Assembly (NCBI RefSeq): GCF_024662235.1
Contig: NZ_CP096276.1
Coordinates: forward strand, 3,162,001 to 3,226,000
Origin: Pimelobacter simplex
GTDB lineage: Bacteria > Actinomycetota > Actinomycetes > Propionibacteriales > Nocardioidaceae
Reading direction: 5' to 3'
Length of the DNA stretch: 64,000 nt
Shown here: positions 16,538 through 26,310 of the stretch, in pieces
Layout of the letters: every line of letters begins with the position of its first letter
Position numbering within the stretch: the first letter of the stretch is position 1
The notes under the pieces: model-generated
Told to the model about the DNA's origin: nothing
What the model saw: only the letters and a program-made list of their open reading frames with translations
The model's database searches: none
Made by a program: the position numbers and the translations under genes

Positions 16538-17286
16538 CAGTTCGCCTTCTTCTTCTTGAAACGGTCGCCGCGCACGGCCATGTCGTAGCGCTCCGCCGGC
16601 GCGGTCTCGCCCCGGACCAGCTCGAGCTGGTGGGTGATGGCGTCCATGATGCGGTCGGTGGCCTGGTTGACGATCGCGGAGGTGCGCGGCTCCTGGGCGC
16701 GCAGGTCCGCGAGGTCGACCGGCGGGCCGACCCGCATGGTGACCTTGTGCCGGGGCACCAGGTGCGGCCGCTTCGTGTACGGCGCCAGGATCTCCTGCGC
16801 TCCCCACTGACCCACGGGGATGACCGGGCAGCCCGTCTCCAGCGCGATCCGCGCGGCACCGGACTTGCCCTTCATCGGCCACATGTCGGGGTCGCGGGTG
16901 ATCGTCGCCTCCGGGTAGATGACCACGCACTCCCCCGCCCGTACGGCGTCCACCGCGGCCGCGTAGGCGCCCACGGCGTCCTTGGTCTCGCGCTTGACGG
17001 GGATCTGCCCGGCACCGCGCAGGAAGTAGCCCAGCACCTTGTTGTCGAAGAGCCCCGACTTCGCGAGGTAGCGGGGCTTGTAGCCGTGGTCGTAGACGAG
17101 GTGCGCGGCCGTCAGCGGGTCCGCGTGGGAGATGTGGTTGAGCGCGATGATGAACCCACCCGTCTCGGGGATGTTCTCGCCGCCGATCCACTCACGCCGG
17201 GTCGTCGCGAGAAGGGTGGGCTTGAGGATGGGCACCGCGATGTTGAAGGCCCAGCCCCGCTTCTCCTGCAACTTCCGAACCGTCAC
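16537..17286 (-). CDS. plsC: 1-acyl-sn-glycerol-3-phosphate acyltransferase family protein
   Basis: 249 residues. The acyltransferase HxxxxD motif is [13 protein letters not shown], and the phosphate-binding motif appears as [10 protein letters not shown], followed by [14 protein letters not shown]. It transfers an acyl chain to lysophosphatidate to make phosphatidate at the membrane. The Lys-rich end (RFKKKKAN) is immediately followed by gpsA. The start [19 protein letters not shown] gives one amphipathic membrane-associating helix. It is divergent from cofC. Confidence 0.92.
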   Translation of the reverse strand: MTVRKLQEKRGWAFNIAVPILKPTLLATTRREWIGGENIPETGGFIIALNHISHADPLTAAHLVYDHGYKPRYLAKSGLFDNKVLGYFLRGAGQIPVKRETKDAVGAYAAAVDAVRAGECVVIYPEATITRDPDMWPMKGKSGAARIALETGCPVIPVGQWGAQEILAPYTKRPHLVPRHKVTMRVGPPVDLADLRAQEPRTSAIVNQATDRIMDAITHQLELVRGETAPAERYDMAVRGDRFKKKKAN

Positions 17287-17359
17287 GAGGATGCAGGTTA
17301 CCCGTCAGTGACGCCGACCACTTGAGGGCACGGCATTGTTTGCCTGGGAGGATTCCAGG

Positions 17360-17989
17360 GTGTTCACGCGTTCCGGCGGCTTCGCCGTGCTGCTGCCGGT
17401 GAAGTCACCCGGCACCGGCAAGTCCCGCCTGACCTCGCTCGACCCCGACGAGCGCGCGCGGTTGGCGGCGGCGTTCGCCACGGACGTGGTCGATGCCTGC
17501 CTCGCCACCGACGGTGTCGCCGGGGTCCTGGTGGTCAGCGACGACGCCGCCTTCGCGTCCTCGCTGGCGGCCCGGGGGGCCGAGGCGTGCGCGGATCCCG
17601 GCGGCGGCCTCAACGCGGCGCTGCGCCACGGCGCGGACGTCGTACGGCGGGCGCGGCCGGACCTCCAGCCCGTCGCCCTGTGCGCGGACCTGCCGGCGCT
17701 GCGTCCCGCCGATCTGGCCTCGGCACTGGCGTTCGCCGGCGCCCAGGCCGGCGCCCCCTGCTTCGTGCGCGATGCCGACGAGACCGGGACCACCCTCTAC
17801 ACCGCGCGGTACGACGACTTCGACCCGCGCTTCGGCGTCGACTCGGCAAGCGCCCACACGAGCGCCGGAGCACGGCCCGCGCCGGGCGAGCTCCGCACCC
17901 TGCGGCGCGACGTCGACGACGCCGACGGTCTCGCCGACGCCATCGCGATCGGTCTCGGCGCGGCCTCGCAGAAGGTCGTCGCACCATGA
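17360..17989 (+). CDS. cofC: 2-phospho-L-lactate (or PEP) guanylyltransferase, F420 biosynthesis
   Basis: 209 residues from GTG 17360, which has GGGAGGA eight bases upstream; an in-frame TTG at 17336 lacks one. The N-terminal nucleotide-binding motif is VLLPVKSPGTGKSRL, followed by VLVVSDDAAF and ALCADLPALRPADL, the CofC/MobA-like Rossmann fold. It activates phospholactate or phosphoenolpyruvate with GTP for coenzyme F420 synthesis (FbiD in mycobacteria). The other F420 genes are not in the window. A bidirectional terminator follows directly. Confidence 0.92.
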   Translation: MFTRSGGFAVLLPVKSPGTGKSRLTSLDPDERARLAAAFATDVVDACLATDGVAGVLVVSDDAAFASSLAARGAEACADPGGGLNAALRHGADVVRRARPDLQPVALCADLPALRPADLASALAFAGAQAGAPCFVRDADETGTTLYTARYDDFDPRFGVDSASAHTSAGARPAPGELRTLRRDVDDADGLADAIAIGLGAASQKVVAP

Positions 17990-18028
17990 CGAACGGGCCG
18001 CACTCCCGAGGGAGTGCGGCCCGTTCGT
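17989..18028. terminator. bidirectional terminator between cofC and hupB
   Basis: An 18-bp perfect stem (17989-18006 with 18011-18028) around a CGAG loop, sitting between the convergent cofC and HU genes. The left arm begins at the last base of the cofC stop codon. There is no strong T-run on either side, so termination efficiency is inferred. Confidence 0.8.
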
Positions 18029-18044
18029 GAGGACGGAGGAGGCG

Positions 18045-18677
18045 TCAGGCCTTCTTCGCGGCCTTCTTGGCCGGAGCCTTCTTGGCGGGGGCCTTCTTGG
18101 CCGGAGCCTTCTTGGCCGGAGCGGCCTTCTTGGCAGCGGGAGCCTTCTTCGCGGGCGCCTTCTTGGCCGGAGCCGCCTTCTTCGCGGCGGGAGCCTTCTT
18201 CGCGGGCGCCTTCTTGGCCGGAGCCGCCTTCTTCGCGGCAGGAGCCTTCTTGGCCGGAGCCTTCTTGGCCGGGGCGGCCTTCTTGGCGGCGGTCGCAGCC
18301 TTCTTCGCCGGAGCAGCAGCCTTCTTGGCGACGGAGGCGGCGGCCTTCTTCGCGGGGGCGGCAGCCTTCTTGGCGGGCTTCGGCAGGGCCGGAAGCTTCT
18401 TCGCGCCGGAGACGACGTTCTTCAGGTCGGCGCCGGCGCTGAACTTCGGAACCGACTTCTTCTTGGTCTTGACCCGCTCGCCCGTCTGGGGGTTGCGGAC
18501 CCAACGGGCGTTGCGAACGGCCTTCTCGAAGGAGCCGAAGCCCGTGATGGCGACCTTCTCGCCCTTGGCGACCTGGCGCGTGATGGTGTCGAGGACCGCG
18601 TCGAGAGCGTGGGCCGCGTCCTTGCGGCTGCCCTCGAACCGGTCAGCCAGCGTGTCGATCAACTGAGACTTGTTCAC
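18045..18677 (-). CDS. hupB: HU-family nucleoid protein with Lys/Ala/Pro-rich tail
   Basis: 210 residues from GTG 18677 with GGAAGG upstream. Residues 1-90 are a complete HU fold ([52 protein letters not shown]). Residues about 91-210 are a histone H1-like tail of [11 protein letters not shown] and AKKAAP repeats. This is the long actinobacterial HupB, an abundant chromosome-compacting and protecting protein. The tail is encoded by near-identical DNA units and is likely to vary in length between strains. Upstream is a relatively AT-rich region that should hold a strong promoter. Confidence 0.96.
   Translation of the reverse strand: MNKSQLIDTLADRFEGSRKDAAHALDAVLDTITRQVAKGEKVAITGFGSFEKAVRNARWVRNPQTGERVKTKKKSVPKFSAGADLKNVVSGAKKLPALPKPAKKAAAPAKKAAASVAKKAAAPAKKAATAAKKAAPAKKAPAKKAPAAKKAAPAKKAPAKKAPAAKKAAPAKKAPAKKAPAAKKAAPAKKAPAKKAPAKKAPAKKAAKKA
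18058..18385 (-). repeat. tandem DNA repeats encoding the HupB tail
   Basis: Short repeats of the type GCCTTCTTGGCCGGAGCC (plus strand) recur throughout, with larger near-identical blocks of about 57-60 bases (for example the blocks around 18130-18190 and 18190-18240). They encode the [11 protein letters not shown] tail. Such arrays are prone to slippage and to assembly error. Confidence 0.85.
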
Positions 18678-18843
18678 TACCTGTCCTTCCGAAACGCACC
18701 GCCTGCGCGTCCCTGGATGATGCGGCTGAGCCCACGCCCAGCCGTCCTTTCATGGGAACGCTAGGCACTAGCACGCACACTCACAATCACCACGCCGATG
18801 TTCTTGCGTGTTTTTTCGCGATTTCTGGGGTATTTCGGCCTTT

Positions 18844-20817
18844 TCAGGGCTTTTGGGCCACTGCGCCGGGCCAGAGGCGGTCCAGCGCGCGCCGGCCGCC
18901 GATCGAGAAGTCGAACTGCACGAGACGCAGATCGGCCAGCAGTTGAGCGGTTTTCGCGTCCAGGTCGGACTCCTCGATCCGCTCTCCGGACGGGTCCAGC
19001 ATGCGTCCTTGCTGCAGTGCGCTGACGCGTTCGTGGAGCTTGCCGAGCATCGCGAGGTACGGCGGCACCGGTGCGTCCGCGACGTCGTACAGCAGGGGCA
19101 GGAAGAACGCCGGGCTCGTGGTCGGGATCGTGCGTGCGCGGTTGTGCCCGGGCTCGCTGCTCCAGATGAAGAAAGGCGTGCGGTAGAGCGAGATCCCGGT
19201 GTTCTGGTGCTTGATGTCGGAGTCGTAGATGCCGGGCAGGTGGTCGCCGTAGAAGAGCACGATGGTCTTCTCGCGCTTCTTCTCCAACGTGTCGAGGAAC
19301 TCGTCGAGTGCTTCGTCGGTGTGCTCGAGACCCCGTGCGTACTGGCCGATCTTGTCGTCGTCGCTGCCCGAGACCCCGATCGGATCGTCGTAATTGCCGT
19401 CGACGGGAATGTGGTTCTGCATCGTGACGAGGTTCACCATCAGCGGACGATCGTGCTCGTCGATCTGCGCGAGCACCTCGTCGAACGCCGAATGGTCCGA
19501 GATGTAGGGGTTGTCGTCGATCGTGTCGGTCTCGCGGATCGTCGAGTCGTGGATGAACGACTGGAAGCCGAAGCGCTCGTAGACCTGCTCGCGCTTGTAC
19601 ATCCCCACCCGGTAGGGGTGAACGGCGATGGCGTCGTGTCCCTGGGCCCGGAACCAGCCCACGGCCGAGGGATAGTCGGCGTGCTCGGGCACGAGCATCT
19701 GGTACGGCGAGAGCATCTGCGGCCGGAACAGCCCCAGGGACTGGCCGGTCAGGGTCTCGAACTCCATGTTGGCCGTGCCGCCGCCGTACATCTGGGAGAG
19801 CATGTGGCCCGACGTCGTGCCCGCCATCCGCGCCCGGGTGCGCGGGATGGGGTCGCGCTCGAGGTCGAAGCCCTCGAGCTCGGTGGGATCGGTGAACGAC
19901 TCGCTCAGCACGATCACGACGTTGGTGTCGTCGAGGGAGCCGGTACGTCCGGCGTTGGTGCGTGCGGCCAACCGCTCGTAGCGATCGGCGATCTCGTCCA
20001 TCCGCGCGTCGTCGTAGTCGTCGGGCTCGGCCATCGCGTCGACCGGCATGTTGAAGAGGAAGCCGCCGATGAAGCCGTTGGAGCGGTAGTTCGTCTTCTG
20101 GTTCCAGTAGCGCCAGTGCTCGCCGCGCGCCTCGTACATGCCGCGCCACAGGTTGCCCGGCTGGTTGAACTGACCGGCCTGCGCGAGCAGCAGGAGCGCC
20201 ACGACCCCCACCAGGACACGGCTTCCGGCGAGCACCCACGCATGGGGCCGGGGCAGGTCGCGCAGCCGCGGCCGCGGGTAGCGCCGCGCCATCCGGCGCC
20301 CCAGGAGCACGCCGCCGACGACCACGCCGGCGATCGCGGCGACGGCCAGCACCAGCAGCGCCGGCGACACCATCGAGGTCAGGAAGCCCGGCTCCCGCAG
20401 GAAGTCGACGTCGCTCGGGTAGACCGGCTCCTCGCGGTACTGGATCTTGACGAGGGTCGCGACGCCGACCGCGAGCACGATCGCGAACACCACGCCGATC
20501 GCCCACCACAGCCGGCCGAGCACGGCCCACAGCAGGCCGAGGAACAGCCAGATCACGAGGGTGTCGACGTAGAAGCCGACGCCGAAGATCAGCTGGTCGC
20601 CCAGCCAGCGGATGCTGAACAGGCCCAGCGTCGAGGCCTGGAGGAGGACCGAGGCGACCACCGCGGCGAGGAGGCTCCCGAGGAAGCCGCGCCGGAGCAC
20701 CTCGCGCGGTGGAGCGGGGACGTCGGGTGCATCGGCCGTGTCCTCAGGGGGCTCCTCGTCCGCGCGGTCCGCACGAACGAGAAGGGACACGAGATGAACA
20801 GTATCTGTCCATCCCAT
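18844..20817 (-). CDS. LTA synthase / phosphoglycerol transferase family membrane sulfatase-fold protein
   Basis: 657 residues. About five transmembrane helices lie between residues 43 and 215, followed by an extracellular alkaline-phosphatase/sulfatase-type domain. The metal site and nucleophile are visible: Glu306 in VLSESF, Thr348 in GGGTANMEFETLTG (the catalytic Thr of LtaS), and LFYGDHLPG. Family members transfer glycerol-phosphate from phosphatidylglycerol to build teichoic or lipoteichoic acid or modify glycans. ATG 20817 gives MGWTDTVHLVSLL. It stands alone, with leuD ending 37 bases away. The exact acceptor is unknown. Confidence 0.9.
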   Translation of the reverse strand: MGWTDTVHLVSLLVRADRADEEPPEDTADAPDVPAPPREVLRRGFLGSLLAAVVASVLLQASTLGLFSIRWLGDQLIFGVGFYVDTLVIWLFLGLLWAVLGRLWWAIGVVFAIVLAVGVATLVKIQYREEPVYPSDVDFLREPGFLTSMVSPALLVLAVAAIAGVVVGGVLLGRRMARRYPRPRLRDLPRPHAWVLAGSRVLVGVVALLLLAQAGQFNQPGNLWRGMYEARGEHWRYWNQKTNYRSNGFIGGFLFNMPVDAMAEPDDYDDARMDEIADRYERLAARTNAGRTGSLDDTNVVIVLSESFTDPTELEGFDLERDPIPRTRARMAGTTSGHMLSQMYGGGTANMEFETLTGQSLGLFRPQMLSPYQMLVPEHADYPSAVGWFRAQGHDAIAVHPYRVGMYKREQVYERFGFQSFIHDSTIRETDTIDDNPYISDHSAFDEVLAQIDEHDRPLMVNLVTMQNHIPVDGNYDDPIGVSGSDDDKIGQYARGLEHTDEALDEFLDTLEKKREKTIVLFYGDHLPGIYDSDIKHQNTGISLYRTPFFIWSSEPGHNRARTIPTTSPAFFLPLLYDVADAPVPPYLAMLGKLHERVSALQQGRMLDPSGERIEESDLDAKTAQLLADLRLVQFDFSIGGRRALDRLWPGAVAQKP

Positions 20818-20853
20818 GTCCCTTCATCGGGATTCGTCCCTAGGGGACGCAGA

Positions 20854-21447
20854 TCACGCGTGCTGGGTGACCGGCTTGAACGTGGGCCGGCCCGCCTCGT
20901 ACGCCGCGATGTCGTCGGCGTGACCGAGCGTGATGCCGATGTCGTCGAGGCCCTCGAGCAGGCGCCAGCGGGTGTAGTCGTCGATCTGGAAGGTGACCTC
21001 GATGTCGCCGGCCTTGACCGTGCGGGCCTCGAGGTCGACGGTGATCTCGGCGCCCGGGTCGGCCTCCAGGTAGGCCCAGATCCGCTCCACGTCGGCCTCG
21101 TCGAGCTGACCCGCGACCAGGCCGGCCTTGCCGGAGTTGCCGCGGAAGATGTCGGCGAAGCGGGCGGAGAGGACGACCTTGAAGCCGTAGTTCTGCAGGG
21201 CCCAGACGGCGTGCTCGCGCGAGGAGCCGGTGCCGAAGTCGGGGCCGGCGACGAGGACCGAGCCCGCGGCGTAGGCGTCCTTGTTGAGCACGAACTCCGG
21301 GTCGTTGCGCCAGGCGGCGAACAGGCCGTCCTCGAAGCCGGTGCGCGTGACGCGCTTGAGGTAGACCGCCGGGATGATCTGGTCGGTGTCGACGTTGCTG
21401 CGTCGCAGCGGGACGCCGACGCCGGTGTGGGTGGTGAACTTCTCCAT
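20854..21447 (-). CDS. leuD: 3-isopropylmalate dehydratase small subunit
   Basis: 197 residues from ATG 21447 with AAAGGGAG upstream. LeuD motifs are intact: [40 protein letters not shown] and [14 protein letters not shown]. With LeuC it isomerises 2-isopropylmalate to 3-isopropylmalate in leucine synthesis. It follows leuC by 14 bases in the same operon. Confidence 0.97.
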   Translation of the reverse strand: MEKFTTHTGVGVPLRRSNVDTDQIIPAVYLKRVTRTGFEDGLFAAWRNDPEFVLNKDAYAAGSVLVAGPDFGTGSSREHAVWALQNYGFKVVLSARFADIFRGNSGKAGLVAGQLDEADVERIWAYLEADPGAEITVDLEARTVKAGDIEVTFQIDDYTRWRLLEGLDDIGITLGHADDIAAYEAGRPTFKPVTQHA

Positions 21448-21461
21448 GGTCAGACTCCCTT

Positions 21462-22874
<1,413 letters not shown>

Positions 22875-22960
22875 GACTCGCTCCTCCTCGTTCGGGTCGC
22901 CGACGGCACCACTGCCGCCGACCGTGATCGAGCCTACTCTTGCATCCCAGATCCCGAGAC

Positions 22961-22972
22961 GGCAGTATTGCC
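22961..22972. promoter_or_regulatory. candidate operator in the leuC / IclR intergenic region
   Basis: The perfect inverted repeat GGCAGTATTGCC lies 2 bases before the regulator's ATG in the 100-base divergent region. It is the only clear palindrome there. The link to LtbR/NdgR-type control is from gene context; I do not claim that it matches their published site. Confidence 0.4.
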
Positions 22973-22974
22973 AT

Positions 22975-23697
22975 ATGGACAACTCGAGCGGCGTCGGCGT
23001 ACTCGACAAGGCGGCCCTGGTGCTCACCGCACTGGAGTCCGGCCCGGCCACCCTGGCAGGCCTCGTGGCCGGCACGGGCCTGGCCCGCCCGACGGCGCAC
23101 CGGCTCGCCGTCGCGCTCGAGCACCACCGTCTCGTGGCCCGCGACATGCAGGGCCGCTTCGTGCTCGGCCCGCGCCTGGCCGAGCTGTCCGCCGCCGCCG
23201 GCGAGGACCGCCTGCTCGCGACCGCCGGCCCGGTGCTGGCGCGGCTGCGCGACATCACCGGCGAGTCCGCCCAGCTCTGGCGGCGCCAGGGCGACCACCG
23301 CGTCTGCGTGGCCGCCGCCGAGCGCCCCTCCGGCCTGCGCGACACCATCCCGGTCGGCTCCCAGCTCACCATGCGTGCCGGCTCCGCCGCCCAGGTGCTG
23401 CTCGCCTGGGACGACCCGGAGCGCATCCACCGCGGCCTGCAGAACTCCGCCTTCTCCGCCGCCGAGCTCTCCGCCATCCGCCGCCGCGGCTGGGCGCAGT
23501 CGGTCGGCGAGCGCGAGCAGGGCGTCGCCTCGGTGTCGGCCCCCGTCCGCTCCCCCGGCGGCAAGGTCATCGCCGCCGTGTCGGTGTCGGGTCCGCTGGA
23601 GCGGCTCTCGCGCCAGCCCGGCCGGATGCACGCACCTGCGGTGCTCGCCGCGGCCGAGCGGCTCTCGGAGTCGCTGCGCCGCGCGGCGGCGGAGTAG
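22975..23697 (+). CDS. IclR-family transcriptional regulator of leucine biosynthesis (LtbR/NdgR-like)
   Basis: 240 residues from ATG 22975. N-terminal winged helix-turn-helix: [21 protein letters not shown], then [22 protein letters not shown]-terminal IclR effector domain from about 80 ([38 protein letters not shown]). In Actinobacteria the IclR gene divergent from leuCD is the conserved LtbR/NdgR regulator of leucine and other amino-acid genes. No ribosome site precedes the ATG, so the transcript may have a very short leader. Family and context are strong; effector unknown. Confidence 0.93.
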   Translation: MDNSSGVGVLDKAALVLTALESGPATLAGLVAGTGLARPTAHRLAVALEHHRLVARDMQGRFVLGPRLAELSAAAGEDRLLATAGPVLARLRDITGESAQLWRRQGDHRVCVAAAERPSGLRDTIPVGSQLTMRAGSAAQVLLAWDDPERIHRGLQNSAFSAAELSAIRRRGWAQSVGEREQGVASVSAPVRSPGGKVIAAVSVSGPLERLSRQPGRMHAPAVLAAAERLSESLRRAAAE

Positions 23698-23700
23698 CAC

Positions 23701-24573
23701 TCAGCGCACGGCGTCGCGCCCGGCCTCCAGGAACGCCGCCACCCGCGCGGCGAGCTCGGCCGGCGCGTCCTCGGGGACGAACGTCCGCGCCCGCGCGATG
23801 ACCTCGAAGCGCGCATCGGCCATGCTCGCGGCCAGGCGCCGGCCACCGCGCCGCGAGAACCACGGGTCCGAGCCGCCCCAGATCACCAGCACCGGCCGGG
23901 CGAAGCCGCGCAGGGCGCGCGCCGCGCGCAGGGTGTGCCGCGGCCGGGTCCCGCGGAAGAACCGGACGAGCTCGCTGCGCACCTCGGCGTCGGAGAGCAT
24001 CGGCTGCAGGTAGGAGTCGAGGATCTCCGGGGGCAGCGGCGTCCGGGCCACCGACCAGAAGAAGGGCCGGTGCACCAGCGGCCGGCGGAAGGCCCGCGCG
24101 ATCCGGTCCCCCGCGCCCGGAAGCGCCGCGGCCCAGCGCAGCGGCTTGAGCCAGCGCGGCGGGAACTGCAGGTACTGGTCGCACGAGGTGAGCACCAGCC
24201 GGTCGATCCGCTCCGGGTACGCCGCCGCGAACATCTGGCTGATCGCGCCGCCCGCGTCGTTCGCGACGATCACCACCCGGTCGAGGCCGAGCGCGTCGAG
24301 GAGCTCCTTGATGAGGACGACGATCCCGGGCGGCGTGACGTCCGCCTGCGGCCCCAGCGGATGCCGGTGCGATCCCAGCGGCCAGTCCGGGCTGATCAAC
24401 CGGTAGCGGCCGTGCTCGGCGAGCAGCGGCACCACGTGCCGCCACAGGTCCGCATTGGCGAGGCCGCCGTGGACGAACACGACCGGCACTCCCTCTCCTC
24501 GCTCGCGAAGGGCGATCGGCCCCTGCGGGAGGACGACGACCCGCTCGGCGCCGAGCGCCTCCGAGACCGCCAC
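23701..24573 (-). CDS. alpha/beta hydrolase, dehalogenase/epoxide-hydrolase type, catalytic His apparently lost
   Basis: 290 residues from GTG 24573, one base after the upstream SnoaL-like gene stops, with GGAGCGC as ribosome site. The oxyanion motif is [13 protein letters not shown] (H35-G36-G37), the nucleophile elbow is [12 protein letters not shown] with Asp106, as in haloalkane dehalogenases and epoxide hydrolases, and the acid is probably Asp236 in IWGGSDPWF. Where the family has a catalytic His (xHFVPEDAP) this protein reads [10 protein letters not shown], with Thr264. It may be inactive or use another residue. It is cotranscribed with the SnoaL-like gene under a divergent TetR regulator. 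Confidence 0.85.
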   Translation of the reverse strand: MAVSEALGAERVVVLPQGPIALRERGEGVPVVFVHGGLANADLWRHVVPLLAEHGRYRLISPDWPLGSHRHPLGPQADVTPPGIVVLIKELLDALGLDRVVIVANDAGGAISQMFAAAYPERIDRLVLTSCDQYLQFPPRWLKPLRWAAALPGAGDRIARAFRRPLVHRPFFWSVARTPLPPEILDSYLQPMLSDAEVRSELVRFFRGTRPRHTLRAARALRGFARPVLVIWGGSDPWFSRRGGRRLAASMADARFEVIARARTFVPEDAPAELAARVAAFLEAGRDAVR

Positions 24574-24574
24574 G

Positions 24575-25102
24575 TCAGCGCGCTCCGCCGTCGCGACCGG
24601 CCCGCCCGGCCCGGCGCTCGGCCCGGACGAACGCCAGCGCCACCCGGGGCGCCAGGACGAGCGCGCGGATCCGCGCCCGCCACGACTCCGCCGGCCGTAC
24701 GACGAGGAACGTCTCGGCCCGGTGCTCCACGACGAGCCCCTCGTCACCGAACGTCCACGACTCGATGCCGCGGCACGCACCCCCGCCGGTGAAGGTGCCC
24801 TCCCACCGGTTGACCACCGTGGTGGGCGAGACCGCGACGAGCGACTTCGTCACCCGAAGACCGCGGCCGCGCCCGGCGCCGAGCACCACCTGCCACGCGC
24901 GCTCGACCGCGTCGCGCCCGTGGTGCCACGCGACCGCACCGTCGGTCACCAGCTCGAGGCTGGCGTCGGCGGCGTAGACCCGCGCGGCGCCCGCGGCGTC
25001 GTAGGCGTTGGTCAGCCGCTCCGCCTCGGCGATGAAGGCGGCCGCGCCGTCGGGCAGCACGGTCCGGGGCGGTGCGGGGGTCCGGCTCGGAGAGGTCGTC
25101 AT
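24575..25102 (-). CDS. SnoaL-like / NTF2-fold protein
   Basis: 175 residues from ATG 25102 with a strong AAAGGAG eight bases upstream. The cone-shaped alpha+beta NTF2 fold is suggested by FIAEAERLTNAYDAAGAARVYA, then HHGRDAVERAWQVVL and NRWEGTFTGGGACRGIESWTF. Family members are small hydrolases, isomerases or binding proteins. The extra C-terminal Arg-rich tail (about 150-175) overlaps nothing. It is the first gene of a two-gene operon with the alpha/beta hydrolase, repressed presumably by the adjacent TetR protein. Confidence 0.85.
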   Translation of the reverse strand: MTTSPSRTPAPPRTVLPDGAAAFIAEAERLTNAYDAAGAARVYAADASLELVTDGAVAWHHGRDAVERAWQVVLGAGRGRGLRVTKSLVAVSPTTVVNRWEGTFTGGGACRGIESWTFGDEGLVVEHRAETFLVVRPAESWRARIRALVLAPRVALAFVRAERRAGRAGRDGGAR

Positions 25103-25117
25103 GGTCGGGAGCTCCTT

Positions 25118-25132
25118 TTGCAACGGTTACAA
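25118..25132. promoter_or_regulatory. TetR operator copy 1 (TTGCAACGGTTACAA)
   Basis: Two hexamers (TTGCAA, TTACAA) spaced by three bases, just upstream of the ribosome site of the SnoaL-like gene. It is a degenerate copy of the site at 25164, so the divergent TetR regulator probably binds both. Confidence 0.6.
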
Positions 25133-25163
25133 GAACTCGGAAAGTAGTCCTTCGGCCAACTTT

Positions 25164-25178
25164 TTGCAATGCTTGCAA
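25164..25178. promoter_or_regulatory. TetR operator copy 2 (TTGCAATGCTTGCAA)
   Basis: Two perfect TTGCAA palindromes spaced by three bases, ending one base before the ATG of the TetR gene at 25180. It leaves no room for a ribosome site, which suggests a leaderless transcript and direct autorepression. Confidence 0.65.
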
Positions 25179-25179
25179 G

Positions 25180-25788
25180 ATGGATCCCCGGACCCGCCGC
25201 ACCCGCGAGGCGCTGCTCGCCGCCGCCGAGCGGCTCTTCCTCGACCGGCGCCTCGACGACGTGACGCTCGACGAGATCGCGGCCGAGGCCGGCGTCGCGG
25301 TCGGCTCGGTCTACAACCACTTCGGCTCCAAGGCCGGGCTCCACGCGGCCGTCGTCGAGCAGGCCCTCGACGTCGACCGGGCCCACATGGACCGCGCCTA
25401 CGTCGACGGCGAGCGCCCGGTGGACCAGATCCGCGGCGCGGCGCACGAGTACCTCGCGTTCGCGCTGGCCCACCCCGAGCACTTCCGGATGCTGGCCGCT
25501 CCCCCGGAGCCCGGCCGCTACCCGGCCGGACGACGGACCGCCGACGAGCTCGCCCGCCGGGTCCGCGAGCAGAACCAGCGCCTGGTCACGGCGATCACCC
25601 ACGGCATCGCGGCCGGCGAGCTCCGGCCGGTCGACCCCGAGCTGACCGCGACCGCGCTGTGGGCGGCCTGGAACGGCATCATCGGGCTGGCCTGGCGCCC
25701 CGACGCCCTCCAGCACGGACCCGACGAGCTGCGCGACCTACTCGACGTCGCGACGGACATCGTCGAGCAGGGACTCCTCGCCCGCTAG
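25180..25788 (+). CDS. TetR-family transcriptional repressor
   Basis: 202 residues from ATG 25180. The N-terminal TetR helix-turn-helix is complete (TREALLAAAERLFLDRRLDDV, EIAAEAGVAVGSVYNHFGSKAGL). The C-terminal ligand domain (about 80-200) is typical of unclassified TetR proteins. It is divergent from the SnoaL/hydrolase operon, and two related TTGCAA sites occupy the intergenic region, one on each promoter, so it most likely represses both transcripts. The ligand is unknown. Confidence 0.92.
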   Translation: MDPRTRRTREALLAAAERLFLDRRLDDVTLDEIAAEAGVAVGSVYNHFGSKAGLHAAVVEQALDVDRAHMDRAYVDGERPVDQIRGAAHEYLAFALAHPEHFRMLAAPPEPGRYPAGRRTADELARRVREQNQRLVTAITHGIAAGELRPVDPELTATALWAAWNGIIGLAWRPDALQHGPDELRDLLDVATDIVEQGLLAR

Positions 25789-25813
25789 GGCGTCCGCCCC
25801 GGAGCCAGAAGAG

Positions 25814-26302
25814 CTAGAAGAGGGCGTCCTGCAGCGGCTCCGTCTCGAGGTCGAGCAGCAGCTGCTTGCGGTCGAGCCCGCCGGCGTAGCCGGTCAGCGT
25901 CCCGTCGGCCCCGATCACCCGGTGGCACGGGATGACGATCGGGATCGGGTTCGCGCCGTTGGCCGTGCCGACCGCGCGCGAGGCGGCGTTGGTCTTGCCG
26001 AGCCGCGCCGCGATGTCGCCGTACGACGCGGTCTCGCCGTAGCCGATGCCCAGCAGCTGGGCCCACACCGAGCGCTGCCAGGCACTGCCGGCGGGCGCCA
26101 GCGGCAGGTCGAACTCGGTGCGCTCGCCGGCGAAGTACTCGGCGAGCTGCTGCGCCGCCGCGACGAGCACCGGGTGGTCCGCGCCCTCGACGCCGAGGGG
26201 GCGGGCGCCGTCGCGGAAGGGCGAGAACTCGATGGCGGTGATCGCGCCGTCCTGCTCGACCAGGCGCAGCGGTCCGATGGGCGATTCGATGACGGTCCAC
26301 AT
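25814..26302 (-). CDS. ogt: methylated-DNA--protein-cysteine S-methyltransferase
   Basis: 162 residues from ATG 26302 (MWTVIESPIGPLRL). An ATG at 26314 overlaps the upstream stop (ATGA) and is possible, but the family N-terminus begins at MWTV. The active site is PIVIPCHRVIG with the acceptor Cys, preceded by the DNA-binding helix region SYGDIAARLGKTNAASRAVG. It transfers the methyl group of O6-methylguanine to itself. It follows the ada/alkA fusion gene and is probably in the same operon, an alkylation-repair unit. Confidence 0.95.
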   Translation of the reverse strand: MWTVIESPIGPLRLVEQDGAITAIEFSPFRDGARPLGVEGADHPVLVAAAQQLAEYFAGERTEFDLPLAPAGSAWQRSVWAQLLGIGYGETASYGDIAARLGKTNAASRAVGTANGANPIPIVIPCHRVIGADGTLTGYAGGLDRKQLLLDLETEPLQDALF

Positions 26303-26310
26303 GGCGGGGC

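Noticed and set aside
18058..18385. Repeat array considered as a CRISPR
   Set aside because: Units are coding, in frame, vary with the PAKKA pattern and have no unique spacers. No CRISPR array or cas gene was seen anywhere in the window.
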